Made by a program: the position numbers and the translations under genes
Assembly (NCBI RefSeq): GCF_023278565.1
Contig: NC_064676.1
Coordinates: forward strand, 62,001-126,000
DNA: 64,000 nucleotides
Source: Colletotrichum lupini
Taxonomy: Eukaryota > Ascomycota > Sordariomycetes > Glomerellales > Glomerellaceae
Reading direction: 5' to 3'
Notes under the pieces: model-generated
Seen by the model: only the letters and a program-made list of their open reading frames with translations
Database searches by the model: none
Told to the model about the DNA's origin: nothing
Shown here: positions 11,833 to 23,849 of the stretch, piece after piece
How positions within the stretch are numbered: position 1 is the stretch's first letter
Layout of the letters: each line of letters starts with the position of its first letter

Positions 11833-14800
11833 TATTACGAAGCGGTACGTAATCTCGATCGAAACGACTTTCTTAGTATAATTAACGTAATCCGAAGCCG
11901 CTTTAAAACTTATAATAGGAACTTAGAGCTCTTATCTAAGCTATGAGCGATTTCTTTTATATTTATAGCTAAGATAATAAAGGGTAAATCGCGAGTAGAG
12001 ATCCTTAAAGAGCTTATTAATTAAATTAATAAGCTAGCGAAAACCTAGCTAAATAAGGGGATAAACGAGCGGAAAGTCGGATATCTCTATATTATAGTTT
12101 AGTATATATTAGAAATAAAAATCACCCTATACTAAGTACTTAAAAACTATAAGACGCTCTACTCGAGGCTAAGATCTAGTTTTAATATTAAGGTAAAAAT
12201 ACCGTGCTAAACCTACCTCTAAGTATACGACGGCCCTTATTAATAATATTAAGTTAATCGAACGTATAATAAGAAAGGAAAAGAGGCTAAATACGGCAAT
12301 CGTTAATAAGGAGGCCTAGATTCGTTAAATAAATAGAGATTTAACTTATAAATAGGGTAATAAAAAAAGTAATATTATATTTATAAAAAGGATAGATATT
12401 AGTTAAATAACTACTCTAAAGAAGAGCGTGCTAAATTGTATAAATAATATAAAAAGTCGAGGGTAGTAAATAGTAAAACTAGCCCTCGTTAGTTTAACTA
12501 ATTCCTAATTATATATAAGGGCAGATCCGGGGGTACGGAACTTAGTAATAGTAGCTAAAGTAATAGCTTAAAGTATATACCCCCTATAAGAGATTCGGAA
12601 AATAAAAAAGATCTTACCTCTTATATTAATAAATTAGATTATAACGAAATCGACGATATTAACTACTCTTTTTTCGCCCCGTTAGCCTCTAAAGGATATA
12701 CGAGGCTAAATAAATAGAGGGTAATAAAAGCTCTTAATAAGTAGGCTTTTATTTACGGATAGTAAAAGAAGGTCCTTTAGATAATAAATATAAAAGCGGC
12801 TAAAAGGGCGAATCTAATAGGGCCAAAGCCTATTCTCTTAATAATTAAGGAGAAGATACTATCTCTCTCGATATTTAAAAAAAAGGAATATAGTACTAAG
12901 TAAATCTAAGGGTAGCTAGAGGGGTCCTTTTTATACTACTTAGATCCTTTAAATACTAAGCTTATATAAGCATTCTACGCGAGCAGAAAGTACGGCCTAA
13001 ATAATTTCTATAAGATTATCCTAAATACTAAGGTATCGTAATAGTTAACTAAAAAAAAAGGGTAATTCTAAGTACTATAAAAAATCGCGCTAGTAATACT
13101 TAATATATTAACGGCGGGTATTACGAGGATTAGTTTCGGCCTAAGCAAAGAAATCGTCGCCCTAAGTATAATAAAAATAGAGACGTACTTTAGAACGATA
13201 ACTTTTTATATTTTACCCGTTAATACCCCATTTCTCTTATATTTAAAAAATATAAATTAACTAAGTATTATATTTAATAATACGAAGAATAGAATCTCTA
13301 GTAGTAAGTACTTTAAAATAGTCGAACGATAATAGGGGTATACGTTTATAAAGCTTATTAACGATACGAAGTTAATTAATTACTTAATAGAAAGTGAGCT
13401 TAGAAAACTATACTAGAGATTTAGGTACTCGTTAGTTACGAGGCTATATAACCTCTTAAAGTAATTAAGTAATAATAATATCGAAATAGGGGCGCTAGAG
13501 TAGTTAACAAAAGTATATTACTAATATTAGATAAATGCGTAGAGCCTACGCAAATTTAAATTTAAATTGCGTAATAAGCTTAACTTTAACTAAGAAATCG
13601 TCGTCGACATTTTCTATTTAAATAGTTAGCTAGTACTATATATAATTAATATAGCTATATCTTTTTAAATAGGGTAATTCCTCTAGGATTTATAAGTAAA
13701 AATAGTATGGGCAGCCCTACGAAAAAGCTAGATCGATATATACTAGGGACCGCTAGACAGTATTAAAACCGACGCTAGTACTAGCTTTAAGTTAATAGAA
13801 TTTAGGGATAATATAACGGCCTATAATATATAACTAAAAGTCGTACCCGTTAAAGCGCACTATAGTATTAGAAAGGTAGAAAGGGTATACTAATAGTTAA
13901 AAAGGGCGTTTAGAATTATTAAAAAGGAAAATCCGGATTTTATTAACGACGAATGCTTCTAAATAGTACTTAAATACTATAATAATACTATAGGGCCTAA
14001 CGGACTTATATTAACGCTATTAGTATTTAGAGTATATTTAAAAACGACCTTAGCCTCGCTACCGTTGCTAAGTATAAGCTAACGAGCCCGAGTACTTAAA
14101 AAAGTAATGCGGGTACTGCGCGAGGTAAGCGTAAAAAGGTAAGTTAATAAGGTAATTACTACGCGCAATGGGCCCGATATAAGGGATAATCTAAATATAT
14201 TACTAAATTCGGATATACGAATATAGCGCGAAATTACCTAATAATAAACTAGGCTATATAAGTTAATTTCTATTAACGAGCGCTCTTATATAGTCGTAAG
14301 AGATCGTAACTAGCTACTTAAAGTATTAATTATAATAGTTAGACCGTACTATATAAATCCTAACGAGGTAATTTCTAACTTATAAAAAGAAGAAGAGCTA
14401 GGGGAAACTATATAACCCGTAGTAAAGGCATAGGAAATTATCCTTAATAAAATCGTCATAGTAATACTAATAGACGACGAGGAAGAGGAAATTACTAAAA
14501 GGGCACTAATACTACTAGTAAAACGTCGTAAAAAACTATAATAGTAAGCCCTAACGCGGCAATTTATTACTAGTAACGAGGTAATTAATACCTTTTATAT
14601 AGTAAAAAAGAAAGCCGATTTCGAGCTAGTAATTAAACTACGTAAAGAAGGCGTAATTATAACTACTAAAAAGCTATATAAGGGATTAGATCTTATCGAA
14701 GTAAATACTCTTTGCAATCGAGGGGTTTATTAATTTATTTTATACAACTTAAAAAAATATATAAACCTCTATATATTTAAATTACGAATAGTTCGTAAGA

Positions 14801-16275
14801 TTAAAGAGAAAGGAATACTCTAGCCGTATAAGAAGTCTAGATACGTAATTTAGGGGTACGGCGACGTTAAAAAGGCGACGCTATTTATATAATTACTTAT
14901 TATATAGCACTATAGCTAACGATTAATAATAGTATTAATAGCATTACTACGGAAGAAGGGATACGAGATTTAGAAGCGTAATATTACTTAGGCCTATACT
15001 TAATTAGCCATAGGGCTTATAAGGAAAATCCTGGCCTATCTACCGAAGGAAATGGCCAGTAAGTACTTAAAAAGCACGATTATTAAAGTGCTTAAGCCAC
15101 TATATAGGCTCGTAGAATCGGGCACTTATTAATAGGCTACTTACTACGATTTTTATATTAATTAATTATTAATAGTTACCTCTACGTACGACCCGTACTT
15201 ATTAGTCGCAGAGTACGAAAGTAACTAATTTAAAATCGTTAGAATATAAACCGACGATATATTAGGCCTATTTAATATTAACTTTATAAAAAAAAAGGAT
15301 AAGGAGCTCTAAAAAGCGGGCTTCGTAACGAAGCTAAAAAAGGTCCTTATAATAAATACCCCCCTAGTATTTAATAACGGGATTTTTATAATTAAAAAGG
15401 AAACCGTCGTTTTTTAATAAAAGGGGTAGGGCGAGAAGATTAACCTCGTCGATTTAAATATAATTAACGTTAAAAAGTAGTATAAAGCTAAGCTTATGCG
15501 AGGGGTATATATTACGAGTATTTATTAACTTAAGGCGATTTTTAACTATATTAGGGTAGTATAGGCTATAGATCTAACCGAACGAGACGTCGAAGTACTT
15601 AATAAGTAGCTTAAGTAATAGTAAATAAATCTCGATCGAGGTCTCGTTTACTACCTAATCGACCTTACGATTAGTAAGCTCTACGTCTTTATTAATAAGT
15701 TATTTACGAATAATAACGACCTTACTTTATAATTAGGGTATATTATTATCCTAGCTAATAAGAGTATAAGCGAGAGCGAATTTACTATATATAGTAATAT
15801 AATTTACTATTTATTAACTAAAAGTAAGTAAATAACGAGAAGTATACTAGTATTAGAAGTTTATAATATAATTAACGGCGTTAACCTCTCCTACGCAATT
15901 TTAATAATACTAAGGAAGATTACTAATCGAATTAGCCTTTTACTTATTTTAATAGTTATTTATACCGATTCCTACTTATTATATAAATACCTCGTTAAAT
16001 TAGGAACGACGAAGAAAAAGAGGCTTATAATCGATATTATAGCCCTTAGGTAATTATATAAAAGGCGCGAGATACTTAAGATCCGTTAAATTAATAATAA
16101 AAATAACCTCGTAAACGCTTTTATAAAAGTAGTACTAAATAAGGGATTAGAGTAATTCGTAAGTAGTAAAAAAGTTACTATATAAATAAAGGGATAGGTT
16201 ATATAAAAAAAGTAAAAAAAAGGGGAAAAAGGAGACGACTTAGTAGACGGGCCCGAGGTCGAATTATACTTCTAA
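11833..16275 (+). pseudogene. Gag-pol polyprotein relic, copia copy 1
   Basis: A single reading frame can be followed from about 11833 to 16275 with no indel, but it is broken by many TAA/TAG and some TGA codons. Most stops sit where Gln is expected (CAA/CAG to TAA/TAG). Visible parts: gag (about 11833-12250, NLELLSKL..LKELIN, RKVGYLYI), a protease-adjacent stretch (13150-13330, NTPFLLYLKNIN), integrase core (13590-14400, DSIKTDASTSF..VKAHYSIRKVERVY), RT (14560-15270, GYEI-KRNIT-AYT.., LPKEM, PLYRLVESGTY, TDD) and RNase H (15640-16170, YTDSYLLYKYLVKLGTT). No product can be made. The start of the frame is not determinable. Confidence 0.85.
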
Positions 16276-16313
16276 CCGCAGTAGTTAAATTAATAAAAAA
16301 AAGAGAAAGTTAG

Positions 16314-16518
16314 TATCGGATTAGAAGTCTAATTCGACCGCGGTATATAGCTAACTACGTAGGGGCTAATTAGGGGCCCTATTTATGATTATCGTAGCTA
16401 GCCTAACCTACGGTTAGAACCTCCTTTTTATATTTACTACGCAGATATTTATATAGTTTAATTAATCTCTTCGTTAACTACGGTTCGAACTAACTACCCT
16501 GTAATAGGGATACTAACA
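16314..16518 (+). repeat. 3' LTR, copia copy 1
   Basis: 205 bp, starting TATCGGATTAG (RIPed form of TGTCGGATTGG) and ending GATACTAACA. It is followed at once by the second GAGCT. Its inner, left part is RIPed while its outer right end is spared. Confidence 0.92.
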
Positions 16519-18983
16519 GAGCTGTACCTTGGGATTGGGAAAGGCGGCCGTATCTTGGTCGCTCTAAAGGCCCTTGCTCCCCTGCTAGACAGCATTTCCA
16601 GACTGTTGGTAACAGATTCTGGACCCCTAAGGCCGCACAGATGGCTGTATTGGGCTTGAGTCGCTGGTGTTCTTGGGTCAGGTCGATGATAGATCCACGT
16701 GGGTTGAGCGTGGAGCCGCCTTGCCCGTTGCTTGATTGAGGAATTCAGCTCGCAACGGGAGTTGTAGCTGAGAGTCCACGGACCCAAAACAGCAGATTTT
16801 ACCTAGCTCAACCCCTCGTGCCTGGTGGAGATCCCCAGCTTGCGTAGGAGTCTGGACTCGGATATGCAGGGGTTGACAGCAGGGGTAACGGGCGGCTGAC
16901 GATCAATAGTCCAGCAAAGTGGTGAGAGACCGCTTGTTGACCTATGATGTTGCTTCGGCAGATGAGAAAATTTGAGGGACAGTCCCTGACTACTCTGCAT
17001 CGTAAGGCGCTAAGCGAGTAGACGCCATGCTTTTGATATGTTAGTCCTACGGTGTTACCGACGGAACGGACGACGAGGATGCGCTGTGCTCCTGAGTCCT
17101 ATCGCATGTCGCCGATCAATCTATTGAGCAGCTAAGACCAAAATAAGCTTCCTGGGAAACCCAAAAAGATGGGAAAGCGATTATCGATGTGGTCCCACAC
17201 AAGTGGATGCCGGGGAGAAGTCTGGAACAAAGAAGTGCACAGCATAACATGCCTAGGAAACATTACGCGATCTTCCCGCTCGGATTTTCCCATGAGTATT
17301 CGGAGGCATCCAAATTTTCCGGTGCTTCTCGACTAGAGTAAGATTCGATTGAGCTGATCAGGTGAATTTCAGCTTCGGATATATTACTGTTTGTGCCACA
17401 AGCTTCACTATTATCAGATTCTCGGCCAGGAGTTGGCCTTTAGGAAAGAAAATGCCTCAAAGCATCTCAAGACATGTGTTCATATCGTCAGTTGACAGGG
17501 TGCTTCCGGTCTTGCTCTTCGATGAACCCTCATCTAAGTACATCGAAACTTACTACATTTCCGATCTTACACATAAGGCCATCTGAATTCTAAAACTTTG
17601 CTCAAGACTGAACTGTTGCGATGATGAAGCAGAAGCCATGCATCAATATTACCACAGCAGTTGCCAGTCAAAACCGCAATGTGCGAAGAAGCGAAAAAGT
17701 AGAAGTGAAGTTATCATGAGGTCCAGAAAGGGCAAGGTCCGCGCCGATCGTGGCGCCGGTCTACACTAGACTGCCGCGAAAGCGAGTACGGAAGAAATTT
17801 TGCCGATCTCGACTCTGATTGCACAGATGATGAGTCGATGCCAGGTACTAGCGCCACTAGCGACAGTCCGGCTGAGCACTTGTGCCCAAGTAGGACTGGA
17901 CCCCAGTGTTCCTGGCTTCATGGGCTTGAGGGCGTCGCCATCTTCGGGAGGCCGCGCGGTCGCTTCCGTCACATCCGCTTTCACAAAAGCCATGTTGAAG
18001 TCGCCTACTTCCGCCTCCTGAACGGTTTCGCAGCTTTTCTCGCTAAAGTTTGAACGACTCTGATCTCGCTTCACATACAATTATTACCTACGAAGGACAG
18101 CAGACAGCATGCCACTATTGCTCGCATGTATGTAAGAACGTGAACGACTTCGAGGGAAAGCACCGGAACGAGCCGACTTACCTCCCTTACCTTTGCTTCA
18201 TGATTTTGTACGAAATTTTGCTGTTCCCTTTCAGTGCACGAGCCCAGATAGAACGCCGAGCTCGGCACCCACTCCCGCCCTTCGCCGTTTCGACTTGGCA
18301 GCCTAGAATCTCGTGGCTTGAACTGTCAAGCCACAACGCCTGATGAATAACGCAATGAGGAATAGACGCAGTTCCATCGGCAGGGGCGACAATATTGTGG
18401 CTTGCTGTCAGAGTGCTGAGCCAGAGAGACTATGAAGTACGACGGACAAAAGCCTCCAGTCTGTTGTATGCCGCGCGTATCGAACGGCATCTCGATGATG
18501 AAGGATTAATCCAAAATAGGTGAGGTTTTCACAAATAACATAACGCTCGAAAAGGGCCAGTGCGCGCAGCATTGCATTTTGTGACTTCCCAAATTGCATG
18601 CCTGGTGTCCAAAGTCGCCATGTTGCGGTGTGGCTTGGATCACAGGCAGAATCAGATAATGAGGCATTAAGGGGTTAACGATAATTACCATAGAACAAAT
18701 TGGTTTTATCGCCTAGGAAATATGTGTTTTAGGGGAGTCCCTCATTAACTTCCCAATGGAATACTTCTTTTCTGTAAGCCCATGAGGTGTATCGGGCCAT
18801 AACTTAGCCTCTTCAATCTACCATCATCTAGCAAATTAAGCAATATTCGATTTTGGAGAAACGTGAATAAAATATCGTAACACTACGAGATTATTTTCTG
18901 GATATGGCCCTCCGCATCTTATGTATGTTCCTAGACGTGAAGGGAAAAGTGTGCCGCCTTCTCCTCCTGCAAAGACTTCTTTA
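16519..18983. other. Gene-free island between two transposons
   Basis: About 2.4 kb of GC-normal sequence between the copia copy and the Fot1-type element. Short frames at 16494-16787, 16803-17000, 17362-17586 and 17766-18080 match no family I know and have no supporting introns. TA at 18982-18983 is the left target duplication of the next element. Confidence 0.5.
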
Positions 18984-19028
18984 AGTCAAAGCACCCACTT
19001 TTGGGCACCCCCCCCTTTTGGGCACCCC
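18984..19028 (+). repeat. Left terminal inverted repeat of Fot1-type element
   Basis: 45 bp, exactly the reverse complement of 20825-20869. Within it TTTTGGGCACCCC occurs twice, a direct repeat that could be two transposase contact sites. Confidence 0.95.
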
Positions 19029-19734
19029 AACAAAACATAGCATCCAAACATCAACACCAACCACAATTAATTAATTAACTACCTTCTACTACTATAATAA
19101 TATAATTAAAATTCTCCCTAAGTAATTCGACCCCTATAAGTCGATTAGGACTAACTAGACGGTCGCTAAAGTCCTCTTAAGCTTTTTATACGTTCTAAAT
19201 ATTTATAAACCTAGTATTTAGGTCTAGATATATAGTCTTTTTTTTTTAGGCCTTATGCGCTTAATCCTAGCCTTAAGAACTCGAACTTAGTACCGAGATA
19301 TAGCTAATTAGTAGGCCTACTCCCTAAAAGCTTTTTTTACTTTTTAAAATAATAATTATTGAGTATTATTATTTAGACTAAGCTTTATAAATAGCTTTAA
19401 ATAATCGCAGAGCTCGCTAGCCTTCTTAGGAATTAACTAGTTAATAATAGAGGTCGCTAATACTTAGTTAAGTAGTCTACTAGTATTACTAGTCGTCTGC
19501 CTAGCTTCTGTGCCCCTTTTAAATAGTATGACTTATATAAGTAGGACTATTAGGTTAAGAAGTGGCTTAGCTATATTAAGTAGCTATAGTCTAATTACTT
19601 TTTACTTACTTCGTATATTTAACGACGTTAGACTAGCTAAACGAGTAAGCTAATAGTAGCTTAAGAAATACCGCTTTCTAATAATAATAGAATTATTTAC
19701 TATATCCTCTTTACTAAGCTCCTTTTTATATATA

Positions 19735-20250
19735 GACTTAATAAGCCTAAAAATAGCTATATTTAATAGCTAGAGGATATAAGAAGTATATAGTAATAAG
19801 AATAATAAGTAGACGTTGTTTTTATAGTATTCCTATATAAATTCTATTGTTATATAACTCTTATACCCATTTAGTACTAATAGTCGAGGCTAGTTTAGCT
19901 TACTAAGCCCCCTAATAAGGGGGGTCTTAGTTTATAATAAGAACACTTCTTTTAGCTAATAAAGGGCAGTCTCGTCGGTCGTCTAGCTATTATCTATTAT
20001 TATAAACTTCTAACTATTATAAGCAGTAAGTTAAAGAGGGAACTACTACTATTAAACCGACTTTCCCTTATAAATAACTAGTAGTTTAATAGCTCTATTA
20101 TTAGTAAAGATATACTTAATAATCGTTACCTAGGTACGCAAACTAAGCTCTTTTTTTCGTACTACTATAGCCTCTACTATACCTAAGACTAGCTTATTAG
20201 CTCCCTTACCCTCTATTATACTAGTCTTATCTATATTATACTTATTAGCC
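19735..20250 (-). pseudogene. Fot1/pogo DDE transposase relic
   Basis: Reading the minus strand gives broken but recognisable pogo transposase segments: NKYNIDKTSIIEG (from a YN-DE motif) near 20240, a following KSV segment, TTDETALY-LKEVF (from a G-W-TT motif), LLVLNGYKSYIT (from LLDGHGSH, the second Asp motif) and YKNNVYLLFLLLYTSYIL-LL (from PPHTSH..QPLD) near 19740-19850. Many stops fall at former Gln and Trp codons, and catalytic Asp residues are changed. No function remains. The limits given are those of the parts I could align; the original gene was longer on both sides. Confidence 0.8.
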
Positions 20251-20824
20251 TATTTAATACCGCTAATCTCTAGTATATTAAGTAATCTAAACTATTATTT
20301 AATTATATTAATAATAGCTTTATTAACGCAGCGCGAATCAATTAAACGACTTCTCTAAACCCTTATTAATAAATTCCTTTTAATAAAAGCGTTAATCTAT
20401 CTCTTACTAAGTAGTTTATTATCTCCCTAAGACCTTAGAACTCGCTTAGTAAATTCCCTAACTTATTTATAAGTTAGTATAATACTTAAGTAATACTATA
20501 TACGAATTTACTAAGCTAGCTAGTCTTCTTATTATAAAAGAAGCCTCTAAAGCTTTATAAATACCCTCACCCTCGTCTAGTAGCCTCTCCTTCGACCCTA
20601 AAGTATTATCTTAAGAACCCCGAACTTAATCGAGGCCTTTTTAATAAAGAGACCGTTTTTAATAGTATTAAGTACCTATTAGAGCTTATTTTTAGTACAC
20701 AATACTATTACTTATTAATTAGTAAGTGTGCTAAAAAGGAATGTATTTGGACGATTTTTGTAATTATTATGTTAAATTAAAATAATAAGTAGGGTTTTAA
20801 TGTGGTGGCTGGGAGGGATTTTTG

Positions 20825-20869
20825 GGGGTGCCCAAAAGGGGGGGGTGCCCAAAAGTGGGTGCTTTGACT
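20825..20869 (-). repeat. Right terminal inverted repeat of Fot1-type element
   Basis: Perfect 45-bp inverted copy of 18984-19028, followed by TA target duplication (20870-20871). Confidence 0.95.
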
Positions 20870-20871
20870 TA

Positions 20872-21798
20872 ACTCACCCAACATGTGTATGGTCAAAAGA
20901 TCTGTGGCCATGATGTTGAATCAACGGCAGAATTGGTCTCACCTTCAATTTTCGGTCATTACGGTAGATCGAAAAATACCTACCTAAGCTGTGCACACGG
21001 TGCATCCGGGACCAACGGCATTGGAAGGGAGCTTGATGACACCAGACTTCCTGCCTACGATATTCTCATCTTTGACTACTAGACCAAAAGGGCATCTTTG
21101 TAGAGGCTTCTACCAGAGTAGCTGGAAGTAATTCTAATGGATCTTCATCGGGAATATGTTGTCTTGAAGTATCACCAACACGATGGGAATTAGTCACACT
21201 AAAAATGAGCCTGGAGCTGATTGACAAGAATTTTGCTCGAGTTTCACGTCAAATCGAACGTGTTCGTAACCTAATTTAGGCAGGAGACAAACCGAGGCTG
21301 CGGTAACCACCACTCTCATTGTGAAGTCCGAAGACGGAGCCGTGACATAAGTACCTTATGACATTAAGACCCGGGTGTTGAACTCAAAGCGGGGTGAAAG
21401 TTGATCTTTCTCGGATGTTGATGGAAGGATTGGGTCTAATGTTAATGAAAAAAGCATGTCGGGTAGAACAACGCCGACGAACAACGCCGATGAACTACAA
21501 GTTGGAGTCGTCTGATGAAAGCATCCTCATCGCCTCCACCTTCGGAGCACAGCGCCCCGACAACAAGATTCAGGCTTGCGGCACCGTGGTAGCATCCACT
21601 TTCTCCAGTTTCCCCGGTCATTGCAAGAACCCCAGAGAGTCTGACGTGGGTCGTCTGGGGGGCAATTCTGCGATGATGCGTTACGTCTTCTTCATGTATA
21701 ATCATGCTCTTTGCTCCTGCAGCTGCAAGTCCTGACCTCTTGTTTCTTGGACTATCAGGCTCCTACTTCTACCCTATTAATAAGATACTATAGTCGAC
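20872..21798. other. Upstream region of sugar transporter gene
   Basis: GC-normal, about 930 bases. The 113-codon frame at 21394-21735 lies in the promoter of the following gene and resembles nothing known to me. No RNA gene seen. Confidence 0.5.
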
Positions 21799-23583
21799 AT
21801 GGAGATCTCGTATGGCGCAGCTGGTAATACGAACCCAAAGTATTGGCCTGATTGACGAGCGTCACTAAACATCATTACTAGGCTACAAAGGTCTCGTTCA
21901 CGAGCCATACATCTTCTTTCTCGCATGTTTTGCAAGCATTGGTGGTGTGTTATTTGGGTAAGTTTTCACGCGGGTTCCTGGCCTCTCTGATGAAAAATTA
22001 AATTGAAGTGCAAGACTGATTGAGGCTCCTCCAGTTACGACCAAGGCGTAATCAGTGGCGTTCTGGTGATGAATAACTTTGTCAGTTTGCGTTCAACTGC
22101 TTTGCCGCCCGTGGGACTGAACAACCTAACACCTATCCCTACAGGCCAAACAATTTCCAACCCTCTCCGAAGATGCGACTCTCCAAGGGTGGATGGTGGC
22201 AGTACTCACACTGGGAGCAATGGTTGGCGCATTGGTCAATGGCCCAATTGCTGACGCCCTATCTCGTCGCTGGACTATTCTCCTAGCCAACATCATCTTC
22301 CTCATCGGCTCGATCATCCAAGCTGCGTCGATCAACGTTCCCATGATATTTATCGGCCGCTTCATTGCCGGGTTGTCGATCGGCCAGTTGTCCATGGTTG
22401 TTCCCCTATACCTGAGTGAGCTCGCGCCGCCAAACCTTCGAGGAAGTCTGGTCGCGCTTCAGCAGCTTGGCATTACAGTGGGAATCATGATTGCTTTTTG
22501 GTTAGATTACGGGACCCAGCATATCGGAGGTACAGGTGACGGCCAGTCTCCTGCAGCTTGGAGACTCCCGCTCGCTCTCCAATGTGTGCCTTCAATAATA
22601 CTTGGAGCTGGGACCTTCTTTTTACCATACACCCCGCGTTGGCTTTTGATGAAAGGTATGAATGATCGAAACCTTAGGCAATTGGCCATATACTTACGTT
22701 AAACTACTAGATCGCGAGGAGGATGCGCTTACCACCCTTGTCCGCATCCGGCGTGTCCCCCCAACAGATGCTCGGCTTAAGCTCGAGTTGACAGAGATCA
22801 AGGTCGCAGCCCGATTTGACATCGAGACAACCGCCGAGTTGTTTCCTGGCGTCACTTCACGCCTGAGACTCACGTTGGAGAGATACAAGTCGCTATTCGT
22901 TGTTCGCAATCTCAATCGTCGCTTGGTGATTGCCTGCCTCCTTCAACTCATACAACAATTTACCGGTATGTCCTATATCTGATTTGATTGTACTACTTGG
23001 TTGTATCCAAAGTCTAGTGGTAATCTCAGCGTCTTCTTCATGTATGACTAACAACAAGGCGAGGCATCAACGCTATCATCTATTATTCGCCGACAATCTT
23101 CCGGAACATAGGACTCTCAGACAACTCCATAGATCTACTAGCAACTGGTGTCGTTGGGGTCATTAACTTCTTCTCCACCATCCCCGCCATCATGTTCATG
23201 GACAGATGGGGGCGGAAGAAAGTCCTCCTCATCGGCGGAGTTGGCATGGGGGTTTCCCAACTCATTGTTGGAACTCTTTATGCTGTCTACAAAGACAGCT
23301 GGGCAAGCAATAAGTCAGCTGGGTGGGCTGCTGCGTTCTTTATATGGGCCTACATCGCCAATTTTGCTTTCAGCATCGGATGCGTCAACTGGATTGTGCC
23401 TTCGGAGATCTTCCCGCCTGGGGTCCGATCCCAAGCGGTTGGTCTTGCGATTGGAACCAATTGGCTGAGCAACGTAAGTCAATACGAAATGCTGATAGTC
23501 TTGCACGCAATGCTCACATTCAAAAGTTCATCGTTGCTCTCATCACTCCCCGAATGCTCGAGGCGATCACATTCGGCACATTC
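21799..23583 (+). pseudogene. Sugar/hexose MFS transporter gene, 5' part (exons 1-7a), interrupted
   Basis: Exons 21799-21823, 21882-21957, 22035-22080, 22145-22655, 22711-22965, 23064-23473 and 23527-23583 are all intact and in phase (introns 58, 77, 64, 55, 98 and 53 nt) and code residues 1-460. The protein starts MEISYGAAGYKGL and has sugar porter marks: GVLFGYDQGVISGVL (TM1), DALSRRW (D-R-x-GRR-like loop), IGRFIAGLSIGQLS, PLYLSELAPPNLRG, PRWLL, QQFTGINAIIYYSP (spanning an intron) and DRWGRKK. It is a proton-linked plasma-membrane sugar transporter type. The frame stops at 23583, where an LTR retrotransposon is inserted; reading on gives TGT TAG, so a product of 461 aa would lack TM12 and the tail. 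The rest is at 30105-30389. Confidence 0.92.
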
Positions 23584-23788
23584 TGTTAGTATCCCTATTA
23601 TAGGGTAGTTAGTTCGAACCGTAGTTAACGAAGAGATTAATTAAACTATATAAATATCTGCGTAATAAGTATAAAAAGGAGGTTCTAACTATAAGTTAGG
23701 CTAGCTACGATAATCGTAAATAGGGCCCCTAATTAGCCCCTATATAGTCGGCTATATACTATAGTTAAATTAAACTTCTAATCCGATA
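23584..23788 (-). repeat. 3' LTR, copia copy 2
   Basis: 205 bp. Read on the plus strand it starts TGTTAGTATCCC and ends CCGATA. The outer (left) end keeps the intact TGTTAG terminus. Confidence 0.92.
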
Positions 23789-23849
23789 CTAACTTTCTCT
23801 TTTTTTTATTAATTTAACCGCTACAGTTAGAGGTATAATTTAACCTCGG

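Larger units (their letters stand above)
9729..16518 (+). mobile_element. RIP-degraded Ty1/copia LTR retrotransposon, copy 1
   Basis: A 6790-bp element bounded by 205-bp LTRs (9729-9933 and 16314-16518) and a 5-bp target duplication GAGCT. LTR ends are TG..CA in the outer copies and TA..TA in the RIPed inner copies. A purine run (16295-16309) lies before the 3' LTR. The interior is AT-rich with few CpA/TpG. Protease, integrase, reverse transcriptase and RNase H remnants occur in this order, which is copia order (integrase before RT), not gypsy. Not functional. Confidence 0.93.
18984..20869 (-). mobile_element. RIP-degraded Fot1/pogo-type DNA transposon
   Basis: A 1886-bp element with perfect 45-bp terminal inverted repeats that begin AGTCAAAGCACCCAC and are flanked by TA on both sides (18982-18983, 20870-20871). 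This TIR start, the TA target and the near 1.9-kb length fit Fot1-like Tc1/mariner (pogo) elements of fungi. The interior is strongly AT-rich and RIPed, while the TIRs keep their CpA and G/C runs. The transposase relic is on the minus strand. The element is dead by itself but has intact ends. Confidence 0.9.

Noticed and set aside
9729..16518. Gypsy class for the 205-bp-LTR family
   Set aside because: Integrase remnants come before RT and RNase H in the same frame, which is copia order.
21394..21735. A 113-codon frame before the sugar transporter
   Set aside because: No known family, no splice support, and it lies in the promoter region.
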